Part shown: positions 8,955 to 15,375 of the stretch, piece by piece | Position numbering within the stretch: the stretch's first letter is position 1 | Layout: each line of letters starts with the position of its first letter | From: an uncultured Myxococcales bacterium | GTDB lineage: Bacteria > Myxococcota_A > Polyangia > Polyangiales > Polyangiaceae | Length of the DNA: 36,405 nt | Direction of reading: 5' to 3' | NCBI GenBank assembly: GCA_937902985.1 | Contig: CALFNG010000107.1 | Coordinates: 1 to 36,405, forward strand | Made by a program: the position numbers and the translations under genes | The notes under the pieces: generated by a model | Told to the model about the DNA's origin: nothing | What the model saw: only the letters and a program-made list of their open reading frames with translations | Database searches by the model: none

Positions 8955-10100
8955 CTACCCGCCCGTCACGAAGACCACGTCGACGCGTTCGTTGCGATCG
9001 CGAAGACGGCCGTCGTACGGGTCGACCAGGGGCGTTCGGTTCCCGGCTCGCTCCGTCTTGAGGCGCGCGGCAGGCGCTCCACCCGCGACGAGCGCCTTCG
9101 CGACGGCGTCCGCGCGGCGATTGTCACGGTCGGCGTGGCCGTCGTCTCTGGCCCCGGGGGCCTGCGCGTCGTGCACGATCAGCTGGACGCCGACGCCCGG
9201 GTGGGCCGCGGCGACGCGGCCGAGCTTCTCGAGCTTCGCGGCGCCGTCGTCCGTGAGCATCGTCCCGGCGAACCCGCCTGCGAACACGCCCCGCACCGTG
9301 ACGACGATGCCGCGCTCGTCGCGGGTCGGATCCCACCCCCCGCTGGCCGAGAGCTCGGCCAGCAGTGTATCGGCGGGGCCGTCGCCGTGGCCGCCCGAGC
9401 GCTGCGCGCGAGTGAGTACGTCCAGGCAACGAGCGCGCGCCGCGCCGGCCTCGTCGACGAGCGGCGGGACCACCCCCTTCGACGCCGGGGGTTGACCGAG
9501 CTTCGCGTCGAGCGCGTCGACGTTGCATTCGGCGTCGGCTAGGCCTGCGGCATCGGCCGTGACGAGGCGGGCCGCTCCGCACAGGAGTCGGGCCTCGACG
9601 GCGAGTGAGCGCGCCGCGCTCGAGCGGGCGGCGTCGCGATCGGCGGCGGCCTCGAAGCTGCGCGCCGGCAAGAGTCGGTCTCGCGCTACCTGCGCGCGGC
9701 GCTCGAGATCTTGAGCCTCGAACTCGAGCTTCGCGCGGATCGCGGCGAGCGACTGCTCCTGGGAGGTCGCGTCGTCGATCGCCTTCTGGGAGTCGGCGAG
9801 GTTGGCGATTGCCACTGCGAGGCGCCTCGTCGCGCGAGCATGTCCGTAGGCGGCGATCGCCCGCTCGGCATGCAAGTTCGCGGTGACGTCGTCGCCCCGC
9901 TCGTGGGCGGTGCGCGCCAGCGATCGCTCTCGCTCCGCGCGCGCGTAGACTTCCGGCGCTTGCACAGCCGCGGCATGCGCGTCGTCGGTCGCACGAACCC
10001 GCTCGAGCTCATCGAGCGATGCCACCCGCATGGTCGAAGCGCTGCATCCGCCCGTCGCCGCGGTCAGGCCGACGATCGCCAGCAAGGCCGCGGCCCTCAC
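8955..10100 (-). CDS. OmpA-like lipoprotein with helical DUF4398-like region
   Basis: The start is taken as GTG 10100 because it overlaps the stop of the upstream gene (GTGA) and gives a lipoprotein signal, 'AALLAIVGLTAATGGC', with Cys at residue 19. The frame is open further upstream but that part overlaps the neighbour and is Arg-rich. Residues about 25-200 are helical and Ala/Glu-rich ('RAERERSLARTAHERGD...LHAERAIAAYGHA'), resembling DUF4398-type regions found beside OmpA domains. The last ~115 residues look like an OmpA C-terminal domain: 'LTDDGAAKLEKLGRVAAAHP', then 'DNRRADAVAKALVAGG' and 'RNERVDVVFV', matching the family's 'RRAeaV...L' and 'NRRVeivf' motifs. It should anchor the outer membrane to peptidoglycan. 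The total is 381 aa. It converges with the response-regulator gene. Confidence 0.85.
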   Translation of the reverse strand: MRAAALLAIVGLTAATGGCSASTMRVASLDELERVRATDDAHAAAVQAPEVYARAERERSLARTAHERGDDVTANLHAERAIAAYGHARATRRLAVAIANLADSQKAIDDATSQEQSLAAIRAKLEFEAQDLERRAQVARDRLLPARSFEAAADRDAARSSAARSLAVEARLLCGAARLVTADAAGLADAECNVDALDAKLGQPPASKGVVPPLVDEAGAARARCLDVLTRAQRSGGHGDGPADTLLAELSASGGWDPTRDERGIVVTVRGVFAGGFAGTMLTDDGAAKLEKLGRVAAAHPGVGVQLIVHDAQAPGARDDGHADRDNRRADAVAKALVAGGAPAARLKTERAGNRTPLVDPYDGRLRDRNERVDVVFVTGG

Positions 10101-10741
10101 GGCGCTGCCCCCGTGTCTGCGGTCGCCCGGGGCCCCGCGGCGGTCGTCGCCGGCCTGTTCGCGTGGTCTCGCGCGCCATCGGGCGCCCCCTTGGGCGTCG
10201 CGTCGGATCCGGCGGCCGCGGCGCCGGCGGGTCGCCGCGCCTCCGGAGACAGCGCGTCGAGCTCCGCGCGCAGCCGCCCGAGCCGGGCGATGCTTTCTTC
10301 GACCAGCGCCTTGGTGCGCTGAAGTTGCGCCTGGGCCTGGATCGCCTGACGCTTCCGGTCGTCGGCCATCTTCTCGGCCGCCGCCGCCAAGCCCAGGTCG
10401 CGCGCCGTTTCGGCCCACTCCCGGGCGAGCCCGTCGGCGGCCATGGCGTGCGACTCATCGCCGGCTGCCCGAAATCGCGTCGCCCGCTCGAGCGCGTCGC
10501 TGGTTTGCTCCACGGCCTCCGCCGTGACTGCGGCGGGGCCGAGCGGCGCGGCGGGCTTCACGAGCGCTTCCGCGACCCCGCGATCGTCGCCGTCGGCCTG
10601 GCCGGGTCGAGCCGAGACGGCAAGGCCGCCGAACGTGGCGAGCACCGTCAACGCCGCCAGGCTCGGCAGCGTCGCGCGCGAAGCGATGGCACGGGTCCGG
10701 CGACGAGGTCTCGCGCCGGAGCGGCTGGCTGAGCGAGGCAT
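10097..10741 (-). CDS. Membrane-anchored coiled-coil protein, partner of OmpA-like lipoprotein
   Basis: ATG 10741 was chosen because the sequence then starts with a basic N-terminus (many Arg) followed by one hydrophobic segment 'LPSLAALTVLATFGGLAVSA' (about 25-44), a signal peptide or signal anchor. The longer open frame upstream would overlap the divergent gene's leader. The 214-aa product continues with a long helical stretch rich in Ala, Glu, Arg and Gln ('AAAAEKMADDRKRQAIQAQA', 'VEESIARLGRLRAELDAL') that probably forms a coiled coil, and ends in a disordered Ala/Pro/Gly tail. It overlaps the OmpA-like gene by 4 bases, so the two are translationally coupled and probably work together in the periplasm. 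No family is recognised. Confidence 0.75.
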   Translation of the reverse strand: MPRSASRSGARPRRRTRAIASRATLPSLAALTVLATFGGLAVSARPGQADGDDRGVAEALVKPAAPLGPAAVTAEAVEQTSDALERATRFRAAGDESHAMAADGLAREWAETARDLGLAAAAEKMADDRKRQAIQAQAQLQRTKALVEESIARLGRLRAELDALSPEARRPAGAAAAGSDATPKGAPDGARDHANRPATTAAGPRATADTGAAP

Positions 10742-10809
10742 CCGGCCGAGTAGTAGCAAGACTCCGCGCCTTGTGCATGCGCCTGGTCGGGCGTTATACG
10801 GTGAAGACG

Positions 10810-11286
10810 ATGTCCTCGGAGTCGCCGCCGGCGAAAACGGTCGGGCGCGTGCGCGCGTCATGGGACGAGTATTTCATGAACATCGCGCGCGAAGTCTCGA
10901 CGCGCTCGACGTGCGACCGCAAGTTCGTCGGCGCGGTGGTCGTTCGCGACAAGAGCATCCTGGCCACGGGCTACAACGGCAGCGTTCGAGGTCTCCCGCA
11001 CTGCGACGAGGAGGGCCATCTCATGGAAGACGGCCACTGCGTTCGCACCGTGCACGCCGAGGCCAACGCCATCGTGCAGGCCGCACGCCACGGCGTCCGC
11101 ATCGAGGGGGCGTCGATCTACGTGACCGCGAGCCCTTGCTGGGGTTGCTTCCGCCTCATCGCGAACGCGGGCATCGCGCGCATCGGCTTCGGCGAATTCT
11201 ATCGGGACCAGCGAATCTTCGAGATTGCGACGCGTCTCGGGATCGAGCTGGTCGACATGTCGCGGGCCGTCAAGGCAGACACCTAG
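10810..11286 (+). CDS. Deoxycytidylate (dCMP) deaminase family protein
   Basis: dCMP deaminase converts dCMP to dUMP, feeding dTMP synthesis. The 158-aa product (from ATG 10810; GTG 10801 and TTG 10771 are possible earlier starts) carries the zinc site of the cytidine-deaminase fold: H82-A-E84 in 'TVHAEANAI', and C110-x2-C113 in 'SPCWGCF'. The segment 'GLPHCDEEGHLMEDGHCVRT' just before the HAE motif is typical of dCMP deaminase/ComE-type proteins and may hold a second metal site. 'WDEYFMNIAREVSTRSTC' matches the family's N-terminal helix. The gene starts divergently from the coiled-coil/OmpA pair and lies 16 bases before ddl, so it is probably co-transcribed with ddl. Confidence 0.92.
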   Translation: MSSESPPAKTVGRVRASWDEYFMNIAREVSTRSTCDRKFVGAVVVRDKSILATGYNGSVRGLPHCDEEGHLMEDGHCVRTVHAEANAIVQAARHGVRIEGASIYVTASPCWGCFRLIANAGIARIGFGEFYRDQRIFEIATRLGIELVDMSRAVKADT

Positions 11287-11302
11287 CGAAGCGAGGCCCG
11301 CC

Positions 11303-12301
11303 GTGACGCAGCGAGCGCGAACCTTGTCCGTGGCGGTGATCCAGGGCGGCCCGTCGACCGAGGCCGAGGTGAGCCGCGCGTCGGCGCGTGGCGTGGCGAA
11401 GGCCCTCGCCGAAGGTGGCCACGGCGCCGTGCGCCTCGAGCTCGACGGGTTCCTCCCGGAGTCCTTGCGTACGGGGGGCTACGACGTGGCGTTTCCGGTC
11501 GCGCACGGCGCCGTGGGCGAAGACGGCTCCCTCCAGGGGCTCCTCGAGGTCCTCGAGCTGCCTTACGTGGGCTCGGCGGTCCTCGCGAGCGCGCTCGCGA
11601 TGGACAAGCGGGTGGCTCGAATCCTATTCGAGCGCGCCGGCCTGCCGGTCGCGAGGGGCATGACGTTCGAGCGAACCGACGCGCTCGCCGCGGCCGCCCG
11701 TGCCCGGCACGACGTGGGCGGCTCGCTCGTCGTGAAGCCATCGTCGCACGGGTCGGCCATCGGGGTAGTGCGCATCGAGGCCGACGCTCCTCTCGCAGAG
11801 GTCGCCCGCGCGCTCGAAGCGGTCTGGGAGATCGACCGCGTCGCGCTCGTCGAGCACTTCGCGCGCGGTCGCGAGATCACCTGCGGCGTGCGCGACGCGG
11901 ATTCGCCCGTGGCCCTCCCGCCAACGGAGATCTTCTCGCCTCACGACCCGTTTTATACCTACGAAGCCCGGTACGCGCCGGGCCGCAGCAGGCACGTCTG
12001 CCCCGCTCGGCTGCCCCCGGCGGTCCTGGCGCGCGTTCAAGGAGTCGCCGTCGCGGCCCACGTCTCCCTGGGCTGCCGAGACCTGTCGCGGGTCGACATC
12101 ATCGTCGGAGACGACGGCGAGGCGAGCGCCGTGACGCTCCTCGAGGTCAACACCTTGCCGGGAATGACCGCGACGAGCCTCTACCCCGAGGCCGCGGCGG
12201 CGGCGGGCATCTCGATGCCCGCACTTTGCGGCGGCCTCGTTGCTCGAGCGCACATTCGCGGACCTACGCGTCGTCTTGCGACACGGCCCATGCCGGGCTG
12301 A
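11303..12301 (+). CDS. ddl: D-alanine--D-alanine ligase
   Basis: Ddl joins two D-alanines with ATP to make the dipeptide that ends the peptidoglycan stem. The start is GTG 11303, preceded by GCGAGG; the product is 332 aa, near the family norm. Visible motifs: N-terminal 'IQGGPSTEAEVSRASA' (the family's GG.S.E.EVS), 'PVAHGAVGEDGSLQGLLE' (HG..GEDG..QG), ATP-grasp residues in 'LVVKPSSHGSAIGV', and 'LLEVNTLPGMTATSLYP' (E.N..PGMT..S..P). All core residues are present, so it should be active. It stands apart from any mur/fts cluster and follows a nucleotide-metabolism gene, an arrangement without an obvious functional reason. The last ~20 residues are a poorly conserved tail. Confidence 0.95.
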   Translation: MTQRARTLSVAVIQGGPSTEAEVSRASARGVAKALAEGGHGAVRLELDGFLPESLRTGGYDVAFPVAHGAVGEDGSLQGLLEVLELPYVGSAVLASALAMDKRVARILFERAGLPVARGMTFERTDALAAAARARHDVGGSLVVKPSSHGSAIGVVRIEADAPLAEVARALEAVWEIDRVALVEHFARGREITCGVRDADSPVALPPTEIFSPHDPFYTYEARYAPGRSRHVCPARLPPAVLARVQGVAVAAHVSLGCRDLSRVDIIVGDDGEASAVTLLEVNTLPGMTATSLYPEAAAAAGISMPALCGGLVARAHIRGPTRRLATRPMPG

Positions 12302-12531
12302 GGCGCCGTGCCCCTGCGCGAGCCACTGCGAGCCACTACTAGCCGAGGGGCGGGTCGCGCAGCAACACCCCTCGAGCATCGCGGGCCGGTCGAGTCTTTG
12401 GGGCGTCCGCTGAGCGCGGAGACTGATCTGAAATCGATCCGCGCGCCCACTGATCCTACTGACGAGGAAGAACGGCTGAAGCCTGGACAGTCCGGGTGGA
12501 GAGCCGCATTCTCATACTGAGAGGAATGTAG
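12302..12531 (+). other. Intergenic region before the PH-like membrane protein
   Basis: About 230 bases with no gene. It holds a tandem pair of a 10-base repeat (GCGAGCCACT at 12318-12337) and lower-GC patches around 12420-12440 and 12510-12530. A purine-rich GAGAGGAA near 12520 is the probable ribosome-binding site of the next gene. I see no tRNA, and no clear sigma-70 promoter. Confidence 0.4.
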
Positions 12532-13608
12532 ATGGCCCGTGACTCGCTCTTCGGCGAGCGCATCGTCTGGCAGGGGCGCTGCCGTGCGTTGGCGGCACCC
12601 TTTGCACAGAAGGTGGTGGCTGTCGTCTCGGCCGTCGTCTCGGTGGTTTCGCTCTGCTTTGCGGTCGTCGTCACCCGGTCTCTCGATATCCCCGTCGGCG
12701 GAATGGTCCTCTTCGCGGGCTGGTGCGCCGCGCTCGCGCTCGGCGCCTGGCGCTTCCCGATCTGGTGGCGCTCCAAGCTCGAATACGTGGTCACCGACCG
12801 GCACGTGATCTGGCGGCGGGGCCGGATCCGACGCTCTATCGAGATCCGCCAGATTAGCTACGCGCTCGTCCGCTGGAGCACCCACGACGCGTCCACGGGG
12901 GACCTCGTGCTCGTGCGCGCCGTGCCCACGGGCGCGCTCCGGCGCACCCTGTCGTTGACTCTACAAGACGTCGAGGGCCCCGATCGGCTCTGGGCCATCG
13001 TCCGCGGGGTCGAGCCGAGCGCTCCGCTCGGAAGCAGCGACCGCCCGCTGAGCCAGCGGCTCGACGTCGGCGAGCGGGTCTTGTGGTCGGCGGCGCCCCT
13101 CGCGTCGACGTGGACCACGAAGCGATCGCTGACAGCGTTCGCGGGGGCGGCTCTGGCCGTGACCTTCGAACGGTCCCTCGCGCGGTCGGTGCCGTCGCTC
13201 GCGCGCGTGGTCCGGATGCATGCCCTGTCGCCGACGCTCGCCATCATGCTCGTGGGGGCGGTCGGCGTCGGAATGTTGCTTCTCCTCGCCGTGTCCGCGG
13301 GTGCCGGCTATGTGGCCCTCGTGCAGCCGTCGCGCCTCGCCCGCCGTACGCGCTACTTCGTCACCAACGCGCGCGTCCTCATCCGTCGCGGAAACGAAGA
13401 GCTGGCGCTCGATCGCTCCCGCATCGCCTACGTCATCGACGCCCCATCGCGAAAGCTCCACGACGTGTTTCTCGTGCTCGACGGTCCGCAGGCGCGTGCC
13501 CTCGCGCCCAGCGGCGCCTTCGGCGGCGACGACGCGAACGACGCCCTTCGGCCGGTGTTCTCCGCGATCGACGACGCAGACACGGTGGGCCGCATCCTGC
13601 GCGCCTGA
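12532..13608 (+). CDS. Membrane protein with two bacterial PH-like (bPH2/DUF304-like) domains
   Basis: The 358-aa product has hydrophobic segments at about 27-48 and 58-72, a soluble PH-like stretch, then a further membrane region around 235-262 and a second PH-like stretch. The halves are alike: 'YVVTDRHVIWRRGRIRRSIE' near residue 85 and 'YFVTNARVLIRRGNEELALD' near 280, each followed by 'R.I.Y'. The pattern 'Y.vT..RvlirrG' is the hallmark of bacterial PH domain family 2 (DUF304). This looks like an ancient internal duplication. Such proteins are membrane-associated and of mostly unknown function. The ATG follows GAGAGGAATGTAG. Nothing in the neighbourhood fixes a role. Confidence 0.8.
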   Translation: MARDSLFGERIVWQGRCRALAAPFAQKVVAVVSAVVSVVSLCFAVVVTRSLDIPVGGMVLFAGWCAALALGAWRFPIWWRSKLEYVVTDRHVIWRRGRIRRSIEIRQISYALVRWSTHDASTGDLVLVRAVPTGALRRTLSLTLQDVEGPDRLWAIVRGVEPSAPLGSSDRPLSQRLDVGERVLWSAAPLASTWTTKRSLTAFAGAALAVTFERSLARSVPSLARVVRMHALSPTLAIMLVGAVGVGMLLLLAVSAGAGYVALVQPSRLARRTRYFVTNARVLIRRGNEELALDRSRIAYVIDAPSRKLHDVFLVLDGPQARALAPSGAFGGDDANDALRPVFSAIDDADTVGRILRA

Positions 13609-13722
13609 CGGCTACGAGGCTCGCGCGCCGCGCAGCGCGGGCTCCATACGCTGCCGCTCCGGCCCGCGCCTCGACGGGCGCGTCTTGTCCGCGTGGGTGC
13701 GGTGCTAGGCTGGCCCCGACTC

Positions 13723-15366
13723 GTGATTGACATCGGCAGCGTCGTCAACGGCAAGTACCGGCTCGTCCGCATTCTCGGGGATGGGGGAATGGGATCGGTC
13801 TACGAAGCCCAGCACGCCGTGCTCAACACGCGCGTCGCCATCAAGGTCCTGCACCCGGAGCTCGCGCGACGGACCGGGCTGGTCGAGCGCTTCCTGCAGG
13901 AGGCGCGGGTCGTCGCCCAAATTCGCAGCCCGCACGTCGTTCAAGTCATCGACGTGGACCGTACGCCCGACGCCCACGCCTACATCGTGATGGAACTGCT
14001 CGAGGGCGAGCCGCTCTCGAGCGTACTGGACCGCCAGCGCAAGCTCCCGATCGCTGCGGCCTGCGAGTACACGATCCAGATCCTCGAGGCGCTCGAGGCC
14101 GCTCACGCCCTCGGCGTCATCCATCGCGATCTCAAGCCCGAGAATGTCTTCGTCACGTTCGCGGCCGGCCGGCCGGTGCTCAAGCTGATCGACTTCGGCA
14201 TCGCCAAGGCCCGCCGCGTCGATCCGAACGCGAAGAACCTCACGGTGGCGGGGGTCGTCATGGGCACCGCCGAATACATGGCGCCGGAGCAGGCGCGGAG
14301 CGCGGACGCGGTCGATGCGCGCGCCGACCTCTACGCGGTGGGCGTTCTCCTCTACGAGATGATCGCGGGGGCTCGCCCCGTGCTCGGCGACAGCGGCGCA
14401 GACGCGCGCGTCATCGCGCTCAAGGTCGAGCGCGGCGAGGTCGTTCCGCTCGTGCAGGCCGCGCCCGAGACCCCGCGCGACATCGCGGGGCATGTGCACC
14501 GCGCCATGGCGGCGCGGCCCGAGATGCGATTCGCCACCGCCACCGAAATGCGCCTGGCGCTCGAAGGCGCTGTCCGTGGCAAACGTCCGCAGACGAGCGC
14601 GCGGCCGTCGCTTGCTCCCGGGCAGCCGTCGAGCACGGTCGCGATGGCCGCGGCCGACGGGGCCCATGTCGCGACGCCTTTTCGGAGCACCGAGGCCGTC
14701 GCCATAATGCCCGGCGCGCCCGAGGTCGAACCCCACGTCGACACGCTGAGAGCCGTGCCCCTCGCGACCGCGCTCGCGCCCGTCGCGTATGCCGGCGCCG
14801 CCACCGCGGGCGGTGCGATGGGCGCGCCACCGGTCGGGTTCACGTACAGCCCGGCGCGGCGGCACGGGGTATCCATTCCGGCGCTCGTCGGTCTCTCGCT
14901 GTTGCTCGGTGCGAGCGTCGTCGGGATCCTGGTGGGGACGGGCACGCTGGCGTTGAGTTCGTCGCCCCCCGAGCCGCTCTCGACGGGCTCGTCCCCGGCT
15001 GCGACGTCGGTCGCTTCGCTCCCGACCGGCGCGAGCGCGAGTCCGCCGCCGGCGTCGCCGACCGCCGTGCCGACGCTGGTTCCACCCCATGCGGCCCCCG
15101 CGCCCACCACGCCCAAGCCCGCTCCCACGCCCGTGCCCACGTTTAGGCCGGCGCCGCAAGAGGGGGCCGACGCAGGACCGCCGCCGTTCACGTTTCCGAC
15201 GGCGTTTCCTAGCGGCTTCTCGCTGCCGCCGGGCTTTCCGACCTCGCTGCCGAGCGGCTTCCCGACGGCGTTCCCGAGCGGCTTTCCGACCTCCTTGCCG
15301 GGCTGGCCCCCGCTACCGGTGCCCCTTCCGGCCCCGAAGGCGTCGTCCAACCCCGCCGGGTCCTGA
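13723..15366 (+). CDS. Membrane-anchored Ser/Thr protein kinase (Hanks type)
   Basis: Start taken as GTG 13723 so that the protein begins 'VIDIGSVVNGKYRLVR', the usual N-terminus of myxobacterial kinases; GTG 13693 would add 10 residues. The 547-aa product has the Gly-rich loop 'GDGGMGSVYE' (20-29), K41 in 'VAIKVLH', catalytic D136 in 'HRDLKPEN', D157 in 'DFG', 'MAPEQ' (186-190) and 'DLYAVGVLLYEM'. All catalytic residues are present. After the kinase domain (about 12-283) comes a disordered linker, one membrane helix at about 384-411, and an extracytoplasmic Pro/Ser/Thr tail ending in tandem 'GFPT(A/S)(F/L)PS' repeats. There is no PASTA or other sensor fold. It is the first gene of a tight trio with the DUF4175-like and metallopeptidase genes. 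Confidence 0.95.
   Translation: MIDIGSVVNGKYRLVRILGDGGMGSVYEAQHAVLNTRVAIKVLHPELARRTGLVERFLQEARVVAQIRSPHVVQVIDVDRTPDAHAYIVMELLEGEPLSSVLDRQRKLPIAAACEYTIQILEALEAAHALGVIHRDLKPENVFVTFAAGRPVLKLIDFGIAKARRVDPNAKNLTVAGVVMGTAEYMAPEQARSADAVDARADLYAVGVLLYEMIAGARPVLGDSGADARVIALKVERGEVVPLVQAAPETPRDIAGHVHRAMAARPEMRFATATEMRLALEGAVRGKRPQTSARPSLAPGQPSSTVAMAAADGAHVATPFRSTEAVAIMPGAPEVEPHVDTLRAVPLATALAPVAYAGAATAGGAMGAPPVGFTYSPARRHGVSIPALVGLSLLLGASVVGILVGTGTLALSSSPPEPLSTGSSPAATSVASLPTGASASPPPASPTAVPTLVPPHAAPAPTTPKPAPTPVPTFRPAPQEGADAGPPPFTFPTAFPSGFSLPPGFPTSLPSGFPTAFPSGFPTSLPGWPPLPVPLPAPKASSNPAGS
15193..15303 (+). repeat. Tandem ~24-bp repeats in the kinase gene
   Basis: Near the 3' end of the kinase gene a 24-base unit (TTTCCGACGGCGTTTCCTAG and variants ending GCGGC) recurs four times, with an 18-base degenerate unit between the first and second copies: 15193-15216, 15235-15258, 15259-15282 and a shortened copy at 15283-15303. 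It encodes the GFPTAFPS/GFPTSLPS tail. All units are multiples of 3, so copy-number change would alter the tail length without breaking the frame. Confidence 0.85.
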
Positions 15367-15369
15367 GGT
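15365..15369 (+). promoter_or_regulatory. Shine-Dalgarno deciding the start of the DUF4175-like gene
   Basis: GAGG overlaps the kinase stop codon (TGAGG). It ends 7 bases before GTG 15376 but only 1 base before TTG 15370, so GTG 15376 is preferred as start. The overlap of stop and Shine-Dalgarno implies translational coupling. Confidence 0.6.
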
Positions 15370-15375
15370 TTGCCG

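Noticed and set aside
10771-10800. Promoter and upstream start for dCMP deaminase
   Set aside because: TTGTGC and TATACG are separated by about 18 bases but match the consensus poorly and abut the start codon; too weak to list.
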